Below are positions 33,908 to 41,142 of a DNA stretch of 41,142 nucleotides, one piece after another. The notes under the pieces were generated by a model, which saw only the letters and a program-made list of their open reading frames with translations, was not told the origin of the DNA and did not search any database. Position 1 is the stretch's first letter; the number at the start of each line of letters is the position of its first letter. This stretch comes from Pseudomonadota bacterium (GTDB lineage: Bacteria; Planctomycetota; UBA8108; UBA1146): assembly GCA_017859655.1 (NCBI GenBank), contig JAFMMO010000007.1, positions 1-41,142 on the forward strand, in the 5' to 3' direction. Made by a program: the position numbers and the translations under genes.

Positions 33908-36061
33908 ATGAAGACCCGTCGATCCGCGCCGCTCGCGCATCCATGGGGAGCGATCGCGCCCCTTCTCCTCCTCCTCGCCCTGCTGCTGCCGCTCTCCGGC
34001 GCGGATCCCGGGGAGGGGGAGGATGGCGCGGCGCCGAAGCGCCGCCCGAACATCCTCTTCATTCTCACCGATGACCACTCGACCGCGGCGATCGGGGCCT
34101 ACGGGAGCACCCTCGTGCCGACCCCTCACCTCGACCGCCTCGCGGCGGAGGGCGTCCGCTTCGACCGCCTCTACTGCACGAACCCGATCTGCGCCCCGAG
34201 TCGGGCCTCGATCCTCACGGGGCTCTCCAGCGTGCACAACGGCGTCATCGACAATGTCGAGCGCTTCGATCCGAACCTCCCGACCTTCCCCAAGGTCTTC
34301 CGGGCGAACGGCTACCGCACGGGGCTCTTCGGCAAGTGGCACCTGAAGAGCACGCCGACCGGCTTCGATCGCTTCGCGGTGCTCCCCGGGCAGGGGCACT
34401 ACTACAACCCCGACCTGCTCTTCTCGGATCCGGAGGGCGGGCCTCCCGAGCGGCGGCGGATCGAGGGACACTCCACCGAGCGGATCACCGACCTCGCCCT
34501 GGAGTGGCTCTTCCCCGAGGACGCCGCCGCGGCGGAGCGGCCCGCCGCCTCCGAGCCCTTCCTGCTGCTTCTTCAGTACAAGGCGCCGCATCGGAACTGG
34601 ATGCCCGCGCCCGCCCAGCTGGGTCTGCTGCGAGACCCGCCGCTCCCCCTGCCCGAGACCCTCCACGACACCCACCCGACGCGCAGCGCCGCCTCACGGG
34701 AGCAGGAGATGTCGATCGCGGAGCACATGCATCTCTTCTACGACCTCAAGTGGCGCGGCGGACCGCAGGAGGATGGGCTCGGCAAGGCGATGAACGGCCT
34801 CCTCGAGCGGATGTCCCCGGCGCAGCGAGCCCTCTGGGACGCGGCCTACGCCGCCGAGGATGCGGCCTTCGGCGCCGCGTCCCTCGAGGGGAAGGCGCTC
34901 GTGGAGTGGAAGGCGCGCCGGTACCTCGGGGACTATCTCCGCTGCATCGCCGGAGTCGACGACCAGATCGGGCGGGTCCTCGCCGCGCTCGAGGATCGCG
35001 GCATCCTCGATGACACCATCGTCATCTACACCTCGGATCAGGGCTTCTTCCTGGGTGAGCACGGCTGGTACGACAAGCGCTTCCTCTACGAGGAGTCCGC
35101 CCGGATGCCGTTCATCGTCCGGCATCCCGCGACCATCGAGGCGGGGCGGGTCGACCGCAGCCTCCGGCAGAACTTCGACATCGCGCCGACCCTGCTCGAG
35201 GCGGCGCAGCTGCCTCCCCTCGCGGGGATCGATGGGCGCTCCTTCTGGGGAGCGGTCGCCGGTCGCCCGGAGGAGGAGCCGCCCTCCGAGGTGTACGGTC
35301 ACTACTTCGAGTATCCCGGTGTGCACGCGGTGAAGCGTCATGTCGGGATCCGCACCGAGCGCTGGAAGCTGATCCACTTCTACCACGACATCGATGCGTG
35401 GGAGCTCTACGACCTCCAGTCGGACCCGGACGAGCGGGTGAATCGCATCGGCGACCCGACTCTCGCGGGGGTTCGCCGCGAGCTCGAGGCCCGCCTCGAT
35501 GACCTGCGCGAGCGCTACGAGGACGATCCCGGCGCCATCGATGACGCCCTCGCGCCGCGCAAGGTCGCCCATGATGGGCGGGGCCTGGCCGTGAGCTTCG
35601 ACCCCGCCCCGCGGCGGGACCACGGGGGGGATCCCGCGGTCATGCTCACCGATGGGGTCGCGCGCTCCGGCTCCCGCTTCGCCCCGCGTACCCGGGAGGG
35701 GTGGCTCGGCTTCAGGGAAGGGCCGCTCACCCTCGAGCTCGCGCTCGACAAGCCCCGCAGCCTGTCCTCGGTCGCGCTCCATCTCCTCGACGAGCCCGCC
35801 TCCTGGATTCACCTCCCGCGCGCGATCGAGCTCTGGACGGCGGGGGAGTCCGGGGAGTTCACCCGCAAGGGCGTGGTCGCGCCCCCGCGCGGTGACGGAG
35901 GGGGGAGCGCCCGCTGGGTCGAGCTCGGTGGGGTGGAGACCGAGGTGTCGCGGATCCGAGTGAGGATCGAGCCGCTGGTCACGATTCCGCCGGGGAGCCC
36001 CGGGGCGGGGAAGCCGCCCTGGCTCTTCATCGATGAGGTCGCGCTGCGCTTCGCGGAGTGA
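33908..36061 (+). CDS. Secreted sulfatase (formylglycine type) with C-terminal F5/8C-like domain
   Basis: A 717-residue protein with signal peptide (LLLLLALLLPLSG). The sulfatase core has the metal site RPNILFILTDDHS (Asp55/Asp56) and the formylglycine motif CAPSRASILTG with Cys95, which a formylglycine-generating enzyme must convert to the catalytic aldehyde. It also has GLFGKWHLKS, and TIVIYTSDQGFFLGEHGWYD completing the active site. A C-terminal subdomain of the DUF4976 type (ERWKLIHFYHDIDAWELYDL) follows at about 475-550. Residues about 570-717 look like a discoidin/F5/8C-type carbohydrate-binding beta-sandwich (LTLELALDKPRSLSSVALHL), as in hexosaminidase C-termini. It probably removes sulfate esters from sulfated polysaccharides in the periplasm or outside; the specific glycan is not predictable. 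Sulfatases are typical of marine Planctomycetota. It is convergent with the HMG-CoA lyase gene, only nine bases apart, with no clear hairpin between. Confidence 0.93.
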   Translation: MKTRRSAPLAHPWGAIAPLLLLLALLLPLSGADPGEGEDGAAPKRRPNILFILTDDHSTAAIGAYGSTLVPTPHLDRLAAEGVRFDRLYCTNPICAPSRASILTGLSSVHNGVIDNVERFDPNLPTFPKVFRANGYRTGLFGKWHLKSTPTGFDRFAVLPGQGHYYNPDLLFSDPEGGPPERRRIEGHSTERITDLALEWLFPEDAAAAERPAASEPFLLLLQYKAPHRNWMPAPAQLGLLRDPPLPLPETLHDTHPTRSAASREQEMSIAEHMHLFYDLKWRGGPQEDGLGKAMNGLLERMSPAQRALWDAAYAAEDAAFGAASLEGKALVEWKARRYLGDYLRCIAGVDDQIGRVLAALEDRGILDDTIVIYTSDQGFFLGEHGWYDKRFLYEESARMPFIVRHPATIEAGRVDRSLRQNFDIAPTLLEAAQLPPLAGIDGRSFWGAVAGRPEEEPPSEVYGHYFEYPGVHAVKRHVGIRTERWKLIHFYHDIDAWELYDLQSDPDERVNRIGDPTLAGVRRELEARLDDLRERYEDDPGAIDDALAPRKVAHDGRGLAVSFDPAPRRDHGGDPAVMLTDGVARSGSRFAPRTREGWLGFREGPLTLELALDKPRSLSSVALHLLDEPASWIHLPRAIELWTAGESGEFTRKGVVAPPRGDGGGSARWVELGGVETEVSRIRVRIEPLVTIPPGSPGAGKPPWLFIDEVALRFAE

Positions 36062-36070
36062 GGAGCGCGG

Positions 36071-37006
36071 TCAGCGGCCGGCGCGCGCCGCCCCGATGAC
36101 GCGGCCCGGGAGCCGGCTCCCGAGCTCCTGCTCGAACCAGAGCCCGGCGTCGATCAGCGACTCGAGATCGACTCCGCTCTCGACCCCGAGCCCGTCGAGG
36201 AGGTAGACGAGATCCTCGGTCGCGAGGTTCCCGCTCGCCCCGGGCGCGTAGGGGCAGCCGCCGAGTCCGCCGGCGGCTGCGTCGAAGATCGAGATCCCAC
36301 GCTCCAGTCCGGCGCAGACGTTCGCGAGGGCGGTCCCCCGGGTGTCGTGCAGGTGCAGCGCGACCTGGCTCCCGAGGTCCAGCCCGGGCAGGGCCTCGAC
36401 GGCGTCGATCACGCGGTGGATGTCGGCGGGGGTCGCGACGCCGATGGTGTCTGAGATGGCGAGCTCGTCGATCTCGAGGGCGAGGAGTTGCCGGCAGACC
36501 TCGACCACCGCCTCCGCCGGGATGGCCCCCTCGTAGGGGCAGCCGAAGCAGGTGCTGAGGTAGGCCCGGACCCGCAGGTCGCGGCGCCCTTCGGCGTCGC
36601 GGGGGGCGGCCTCGAGGAGGACGCGGAAACGCTCCACGGACTCCGCGATCGAGGCGTTGATGTTCTTCCGGCAGAAGGTCTCGCTCGCCGCGGTGAAGAG
36701 CGAGATGTCCCGGATCCCGGCGGCGAGCGCCCCCTCCAGTCCGCGGGCATTGGGGACGAGGGCGCTCCAGGTCACGCCATCGCGAGGGGTGAGACCGGCC
36801 GCGACCTCGGCGGCATCGGCGAGGGGGGGGATCCGATCGGGGCGGACGAAGCTCGTCACCTCGATCTCCCGGAGCCCGGCGCCCGCGAGGCGCTCGATCC
36901 ACGCGAGCTTGGTCGCGGTGGGGAGCACCGTCGTCTGGTTCTGCAGGCCGTCCCGGGGACCGACCTCCACGATCCGGACCCTGGCGGGGAGGGAGCCGTG
37001 GCTCAC
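36071..37006 (-). CDS. mvaB: Hydroxymethylglutaryl-CoA lyase
   Basis: A 311-residue enzyme that splits HMG-CoA into acetoacetate and acetyl-CoA, the last step of leucine degradation. Family marks: RIVEVGPRDGLQNQ with Arg18/Asp19, EVTSFVRPDRIPPLADAAEV, SLFTAASETFCRKNIN, RAYLSTCFGCPYEG, metal-binding HLHDTRG (His218, His220), and the signature GGLGGCPYAPGASGN with the catalytic Cys251 and Asn260, followed by LATEDLVYLLDGLG. The length is normal for the family. It overlaps the biotin carrier gene upstream by four bases (37003-37006) and is the last gene of the leucine (liu-type) operon, ending nine bases from the convergent sulfatase. Confidence 0.95.
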   Translation of the reverse strand: MSHGSLPARVRIVEVGPRDGLQNQTTVLPTATKLAWIERLAGAGLREIEVTSFVRPDRIPPLADAAEVAAGLTPRDGVTWSALVPNARGLEGALAAGIRDISLFTAASETFCRKNINASIAESVERFRVLLEAAPRDAEGRRDLRVRAYLSTCFGCPYEGAIPAEAVVEVCRQLLALEIDELAISDTIGVATPADIHRVIDAVEALPGLDLGSQVALHLHDTRGTALANVCAGLERGISIFDAAAGGLGGCPYAPGASGNLATEDLVYLLDGLGVESGVDLESLIDAGLWFEQELGSRLPGRVIGAARAGR

Positions 37007-37482
37007 GCCTCCCCCTCTCCCGGGCCGGTGTGGGCATCCAGCTCGAGGAGGAGCTGCCCCATCTCGACCGGTCCCCCCGCCTCGACGAGGAGGGCGCGCA
37101 CCACACCGGCGGCCGGCGCCCGGACCGGCGTCTCCATCTTCATCGCCTCGAGCACGAGCAGCCGCTGTCCCGCCTCGACCGTGTCCCCGACGGCGACGAG
37201 CACCTCGAGGACCCGTCCCGGCATCGGAGCGGTGAGCTCGCCGCCTCCCGCCTCCGCGCCTCCGGGCGTGGAGGCGCCCGCTCGGGTGGGGGAGGGGACC
37301 TCGTGCCCCTGCCCGTCGACGGTGAAGCTCGCGCCGCGCTCCCCGGTCGCGAGGAAGACGCGGCGCACCTCCCCGTCACGCTCCACGAGGAGGACGGGGG
37401 GTTGCCACGAGACGATCCTCCCGAGGCGGGTCTCCCCCGAAGTGAGCACGCCATCCCGATCGATCCGGACTCGACCGCTCAT
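37003..37482 (-). CDS. Biotin carboxyl carrier subunit of methylcrotonoyl-CoA carboxylase (split alpha subunit)
   Basis: A 159-residue protein starting at ATG 37482, overlapping the biotin carboxylase stop by four bases and preceded by GGAGG about eight bases upstream. Residues 1-65 look like part of the BT (interface) domain of acyl-CoA carboxylases. Residues about 82-150 are a biotinyl domain: TAPMPGRVLEVLVAVGDTVE and then LEAMKMET, with biotin on Lys115. In most bacteria this segment is fused to the carboxylase as one alpha chain of about 660-700 residues. Here the break falls where the BT domain begins, after a DGWR phrase, and both ends have proper signals, so the split looks genuine rather than a frameshift. 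It carries CO2 from the biotin carboxylase to the beta subunit. Confidence 0.9.
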   Translation of the reverse strand: MSGRVRIDRDGVLTSGETRLGRIVSWQPPVLLVERDGEVRRVFLATGERGASFTVDGQGHEVPSPTRAGASTPGGAEAGGGELTAPMPGRVLEVLVAVGDTVEAGQRLLVLEAMKMETPVRAPAAGVVRALLVEAGGPVEMGQLLLELDAHTGPGEGEA

Positions 37483-39011
37483 CCGAGGTGCCTCCAGCCG
37501 TCGAGGGTCTCCGAGGGGGTCGGGAGGGTGCCGGGGCCACCGGTGGGGCCCCGCGCGGCCTCCACGCGCAGGTGGCGGCTGGCCGCGATGATCAGCTCCC
37601 GCCACTCCGCTCCGACCTCCGGCCGCTGCCACTCCGGCATCCGTTCGGCGATGAAGGTGGTGAAGACATCCCCGCGGCGGAAGTCGTCCCGGCCGATCAG
37701 CTCGCGCCCGAAGGCGAGGGTCGTCTCGACTCCGGCGATGCAGCTCCCGGCGATCGCGGCGCGGAGGCGGTCGATCGCCTCCGCGCGATCGGCGCCGTGG
37801 GCGATGAGCTTGGCGAGCATGGGGTCGTAGTCGATCGTCACGCGTTGTCCGGTGACCACGCCGGCATCGACCCGGACTCCGGGGTCGTCCGCCCAGTGCA
37901 CGAGGTCCAGCTGACCGATCGAGGGGAGGAAGCCGTTCGCGGGGTCCTCCGCGTAGACGCGCAGCTCGATCGCGTGTCCCCGCGGAGAGAGGTCCCCGAG
38001 GGTGCCGAGGTCGAAGGGGGAGCCGTCCGCATCCCCCTCGGCGATCCGGATCTGGGCCTCGACGAGGTCGATGCCATGGACCAGCTCGCTCACGGGGTGC
38101 TCCACCTGGAGGCGCGTGTTCATCTCGAGGAAGTAGAACTCTCCGCTCGAGGCGAGGATGAACTCGACCGTCCCCGCTCCGCGGTAGTCGACCCGCTCCG
38201 CGAGGGCGATCGCCGCGGCGTGCATGGCGGCCCGGGTCTCCGCCATCAGGCCGGGGGCGGGGGACTCCTCGACGAGCTTCTGGTGTCGACGCTGGATCGA
38301 GCAGTCGCGCTCCCCGATCGCGATCGCCTTGCCGGCGCCATCGCCGAGGAGCTGGACCTCGACATGCCGGGCTCCCTCGAGGTAGCGCTCGAGGAAGAGC
38401 CGGCCGTCTCCGAAGGCGCCGAGCGCTTCCCGCGCCGCCGCCGACACGAGCTCGGGAAGCTCCGCCTCGGTGCGGGCGATCCGCATCCCCTTGCCGCCTC
38501 CGCCCGCCGCCGCCTTGACCATCAGGGGGAGACCGATTTCCCGGGCGCGGGCGATGAGTTCCTGCGGGTCCGGGGTGCTCCCCGGGTCGGGCACATGGCT
38601 CGGGATGATGGGGACCCCCGCCTCCCGCGCCTCGACGAGGGCGGCGGTCTTGTCTCCCATCGCGGTGATGCTCGCGGCGGTGGGGCCGAGGAAGAGCCAC
38701 CCCTCCGCCTCGACCGCCTCCGCGAAGCGCGCGTTCTCGGAGAGGAAGCCGTACCCGGGGTGGACGAGGACCCGTGACCCCGCGGAGGCGTGGCGGCGAC
38801 CGGCCGCGAGGATCTTCTCGATGTCGAGGTAGCTCTCGGCGGGGGTGACTCCACCCAGGGGAACGATGAAGTCCGCCTCGGCGAGCGCGGGGGCGCCCGC
38901 GTCCGGCTCGGAGTGGACCGCGATCGAGCGGTACCCCATGCGGCGCACGGTTCGGAGGACCCGCCGCGCGATCTCCCCCCGGTTCGCGACCAGGACGATC
39001 GGAGCGCTCAA
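37479..39011 (-). CDS. Biotin carboxylase subunit of methylcrotonoyl-CoA carboxylase
   Basis: A 510-residue ATP-grasp enzyme that carboxylates the carrier biotin with bicarbonate and ATP. It has the N-terminal domain (VLVANRGEIARRVLRTVRRM; VHPGYGFLSENARFAEAVEA), the glycine loop AAAGGGGKGMRI, ERDCSIQRRHQKLVEESPAP, the catalytic FLEMNTRLQVEHPVSE, and the C-terminal TIDYDPMLAKLIAHGADRAE. It is about 60 residues longer than stand-alone AccC, with a C-terminal extension ending DGWRHLG that resembles the start of the BT region in fused MCC alpha chains. It shares four-base overlaps with the hydratase upstream (39008-39011) and the carrier downstream (37479-37482). Its operon partners make methylcrotonoyl-CoA the likely substrate system rather than acetyl-CoA. 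Confidence 0.94.
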   Translation of the reverse strand: MSAPIVLVANRGEIARRVLRTVRRMGYRSIAVHSEPDAGAPALAEADFIVPLGGVTPAESYLDIEKILAAGRRHASAGSRVLVHPGYGFLSENARFAEAVEAEGWLFLGPTAASITAMGDKTAALVEAREAGVPIIPSHVPDPGSTPDPQELIARAREIGLPLMVKAAAGGGGKGMRIARTEAELPELVSAAAREALGAFGDGRLFLERYLEGARHVEVQLLGDGAGKAIAIGERDCSIQRRHQKLVEESPAPGLMAETRAAMHAAAIALAERVDYRGAGTVEFILASSGEFYFLEMNTRLQVEHPVSELVHGIDLVEAQIRIAEGDADGSPFDLGTLGDLSPRGHAIELRVYAEDPANGFLPSIGQLDLVHWADDPGVRVDAGVVTGQRVTIDYDPMLAKLIAHGADRAEAIDRLRAAIAGSCIAGVETTLAFGRELIGRDDFRRGDVFTTFIAERMPEWQRPEVGAEWRELIIAASRHLRVEAARGPTGGPGTLPTPSETLDGWRHLG

Positions 39012-39814
39012 GTCGTCCCCTCCCCGTCATCGGAGAGCCAGGGCGCCGGGCGCCGCTCGAGGAAGGCGAGCATGCCCTCCTGTCCCTCGGCGCCGGCGCG
39101 TTGGGCCGCGATCCTCCGCGCGGTCTCGGGGATCAGCGCGGCGCGGTCCGGGGCTCCGGAGACGACCGGGATCAGCGCCTTGGCGGCGGCGACCGCCTGC
39201 GGGCCTCCGGCGAGGAGGGCGCCGCAGAGCTCGTCGATTCGGGCGTCGAGCGAGGCCGGGGGGACCACCTCGGCGACGAGGCCGATCCGCCGCGCCTCAT
39301 CGGCATCAAAGCGCTCACCGGTCAGGAAGTAGCGTCGCGCGTGGGCGGCCCCGATCTTCGCGACGACGAAGGGCGAGATCGCGGCGGGGATGATCCCGAG
39401 ACGGACCTCGGAGAAGGCGAAGAGGGAGCCCTCCTCGGCGACGGCGATGTCGACCGCCGCGGCGAGGCCCGCGCCTCCACCCATGGCCGCGCGCTGGATC
39501 CGGGCGAGGACCGGCTTGGGGCAGCGGTCGATCGCGAGGAACATCCCCGCCATCGCCTCCGCGTCTCGGATGTTCTCCTCAACGGGGACATCGACCTTGC
39601 TCTTCATCCAGTTCAGGTCGGCGCCCGCGGAGAAGACCTTGCCCTCGCCGCGCAGGACTATGACCCGAACCCCCGTCTCACCCCCGAGCGCATCGAACGC
39701 AGCAGTGAGCTCGCCGACGAGGCGGTCGTCGAAGGCGTTGCGCACCTCGGGGCGCGCGAGCACGACATCGGCGCGGGGCCCCGCGCGGTCGATCCGGATC
39801 GTCTCGAACTCCAT
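39008..39814 (-). CDS. liuC: Enoyl-CoA hydratase family, likely methylglutaconyl-CoA hydratase
   Basis: A 268-residue crotonase-fold enzyme from ATG 39814 (GGAGGAGG a few bases upstream; the frame is open further but this start matches the family). Marks: RPEVRNAFDDRLVGELTAAF, the oxyanion segment GKVFSAGADLNWMKS, which is typical of methylglutaconyl-CoA hydratases, KPVLARIQRAAMGGGAGLAA, and SLFAFSEVRLGIIPAAISPF with the position of the catalytic Glu. It hydrates 3-methylglutaconyl-CoA to HMG-CoA, linking the carboxylase to the lyase in the same operon. It follows the carboxylase beta gene by 23 bases and overlaps the biotin carboxylase start by four. The specific substrate rests on the operon context and the NWMKS motif; a general enoyl-CoA hydratase is the alternative. 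Confidence 0.9.
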   Translation of the reverse strand: MEFETIRIDRAGPRADVVLARPEVRNAFDDRLVGELTAAFDALGGETGVRVIVLRGEGKVFSAGADLNWMKSKVDVPVEENIRDAEAMAGMFLAIDRCPKPVLARIQRAAMGGGAGLAAAVDIAVAEEGSLFAFSEVRLGIIPAAISPFVVAKIGAAHARRYFLTGERFDADEARRIGLVAEVVPPASLDARIDELCGALLAGGPQAVAAAKALIPVVSGAPDRAALIPETARRIAAQRAGAEGQEGMLAFLERRPAPWLSDDGEGTT

Positions 39815-39837
39815 CGGCCTCCTCCGGGGGGCTTCGA

Positions 39838-41142
39838 TCACATGCGGTAGATGCCGACGCGACGCTCGGCCGCCGGTGCGCAGGCCGCCGCCTCGATCCC
39901 CAGGGCGAGGACCTCGCGGGTCTGGGTCGGATCGATGACTCCGTCGTCCCAGAGCCGCGCGCTCGAGTAGTAGGGGCTGCCTTCGTGCTCGTACTTCTCC
40001 CGGATCGGAGCGGTGATGCTCTCCTCCTCCTCCGGGGTGAGCGTCTTCCCCTCCGCGGCGAGCTGGTCGCGCTTGATCGTCAGGAGGACCTGCGCGGCCT
40101 GCTCCCCTCCCATGACGGAGATGCGGGCGTTCGGCCACATCCAGAGCTGCCGCGGCTGGTAGGAGCGTCCGCACATGCCGTAGTTCCCGGCCCCGTGGGA
40201 GCCTCCGACGATCACGGTGAAGCGGGGAGAGGCGCAGTTCGCCACGGCGTGGACGAGCTTCGCGCCATCCTTCGCGATGCCCCCCTCCTCGTAGCGCTGC
40301 CCGACCATGAAGCCGGTGATGTTCTGCAGGAAGATGAGGGGCACCCCGCGCTGGCTGCAGAGCTCGACGAAGTGGGTCCCCTTCAGGGAGGACTCCGAGA
40401 AGAGAACTCCGTTGTTGGCGACGATCCCCACGAGGTAGCCGTGAATTCGGGCGAAGCCGCAGATCAGGGTCGTCCCGTAGAGCGCCTTGAACTCGTGGAA
40501 GAGACTCCCGTCCACGATCCTCGCGATCACCTCGCGGATCTCGAACGGCTGCCGGGGATCGGTGGGGATGATCCCGTGCAGCTCGGCGGGGTCGCAGGCC
40601 GGGGGCTCCGGCTCGATGCGGTCGAAGGGGGTCGGCGCGCGACGCGGCAGGGCGGCGACCGAGTCCCGGGCGAGCTCGAGCGCGTGGGCGTCGTCGCGGG
40701 CGAGATGGTCGGTCACCCCGCTGCGGCGACTGTGGACATCTCCGCCCCCGAGGTCCTCCGCGCTCACCTCTTCACCGGTGGCCGCCTTCACGAGGGGCGG
40801 ACCGGCGAGGAAGATCGTCCCCTGGTTGCGGACGATGATCGACTCGTCGCTCATGGCGGGGACATACGCCCCGCCCGCGGTGCAGGAGCCGAGGACGACG
40901 GAGATCTGGGCGATCCCCTGCGCGGACATGCGCGCCTGATTGTAGAAGATCCGCCCGAAGTGGTCGCGGTCGGGGAAGACCTCGTCCTGGAGGGGGAGGA
41001 AGGCTCCGCCGGAGTCGACGAGGTAGAGGCAGGGGAGTCGATTCTCCTCGGCCACCTCCTGCGCGCGCAGGTGCTTCTTCACGGTGATCGGGTGGTAGCT
41101 GCCCCCCTTCACCGTCGCATCGTTGGCGACGACCATCACCAG
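39838..41142 (-). CDS. liuB: Methylcrotonoyl-CoA carboxylase beta subunit (carboxyltransferase), N-terminus outside window
   Basis: 434 residues are visible, open to the right edge; the family is about 530-540 residues, so roughly 100 N-terminal residues are missing. The carboxyltransferase folds are clear: [60 protein letters not shown], then the second half with [60 protein letters not shown] and [20 protein letters not shown]. These phrases match MCC beta rather than propionyl-CoA carboxylase beta. It transfers carboxyl from biotin to 3-methylcrotonoyl-CoA in leucine breakdown. It is the first visible gene of the operon; an isovaleryl-CoA dehydrogenase would be expected further upstream, outside the window. 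Confidence 0.95.
   Translation of the reverse strand: MVMVVANDATVKGGSYHPITVKKHLRAQEVAEENRLPCLYLVDSGGAFLPLQDEVFPDRDHFGRIFYNQARMSAQGIAQISVVLGSCTAGGAYVPAMSDESIIVRNQGTIFLAGPPLVKAATGEEVSAEDLGGGDVHSRRSGVTDHLARDDAHALELARDSVAALPRRAPTPFDRIEPEPPACDPAELHGIIPTDPRQPFEIREVIARIVDGSLFHEFKALYGTTLICGFARIHGYLVGIVANNGVLFSESSLKGTHFVELCSQRGVPLIFLQNITGFMVGQRYEEGGIAKDGAKLVHAVANCASPRFTVIVGGSHGAGNYGMCGRSYQPRQLWMWPNARISVMGGEQAAQVLLTIKRDQLAAEGKTLTPEEEESITAPIREKYEHEGSPYYSSARLWDDGVIDPTQTREVLALGIEAAACAPAAERRVGIYRM

Noticed and set aside
37479-37482. Frameshift artefact splitting the carboxylase alpha subunit
   Set aside because: The downstream gene has its own GGAGG and ATG, the overlap is the same ATGA type as in the rest of the operon, and the break falls on a domain boundary.

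Overview
The window is about 70% G+C by eye and is packed with secreted, multi-domain proteins carrying dockerin-type calcium repeats, He_PIG (putative immunoglobulin) repeats, fibronectin-III-like modules, a 'choice-of-anchor B' protein, a sulfatase and large di-haem peroxidases. This combination, with the RGD-N-DG...SD...YLF style of dockerin, points to a member of the Planctomycetota, probably a marine, high-GC deep lineage. The assignment is inference from gene content; no rRNA is present.

Layout. The left edge holds the start of an ArfB-like peptidyl-tRNA hydrolase (minus strand, cut by the window). Divergent from it runs a tightly overlapping three-gene operon: NHL-repeat protein, YtkA-like lipoprotein and di-haem peroxidase (437-3812). 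Next come a dockerin-tailed choice-of-anchor B protein (3951-6470), a convergent alpha/beta hydrolase with an N-terminal dockerin (6561-8825), and a 1490-residue di-haem peroxidase embedded in fibronectin-like repeats with a dockerin tail (9464-13936). A tandem SCO1/SenC copper-chaperone protein with a ladder of Cys-Cys pairs follows (14052-15353).

The gene at 15613-16743 is the most striking single item. It is a DUF1573 protein whose conserved Cys-Gly-Cys motif reads TGA-Gly-Cys. The reading frame and the family similarity continue without break for 284 codons after the TGA, and compact hairpins lie directly downstream. The best reading is an uncommon selenoprotein, with selenocysteine replacing the first Cys of the motif.

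The centre holds a small minus-strand gene, a response regulator with its DNA-binding domain at the N-terminus, and a parallel beta-helix protein with a dockerin. Two He_PIG lipoproteins follow, one of 473 residues and one of 2870 residues. The larger has 30 tandem repeats in which two cysteines appear or disappear strictly together. Both lipoproteins end in a cohesin-like domain. A third protein (31842-33725) combines a cohesin-like domain, fibronectin-like repeats and a dockerin. Together these look like parts of a cell-surface cohesin/dockerin-style scaffold, though binding is not proven from sequence.

The right side holds a secreted sulfatase (33908-36061) and, convergent to it, a leucine-degradation operon on the minus strand: methylcrotonoyl-CoA carboxylase beta subunit (cut by the window edge), methylglutaconyl-CoA hydratase, a biotin carboxylase and a separate biotin carrier protein (alpha subunit split in two), and HMG-CoA lyase. 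From the hydratase to the lyase the genes overlap by 4 bases each. Nearly every transcription unit ends in a readable hairpin terminator. No tRNA, rRNA, CRISPR array or insertion sequence was seen.
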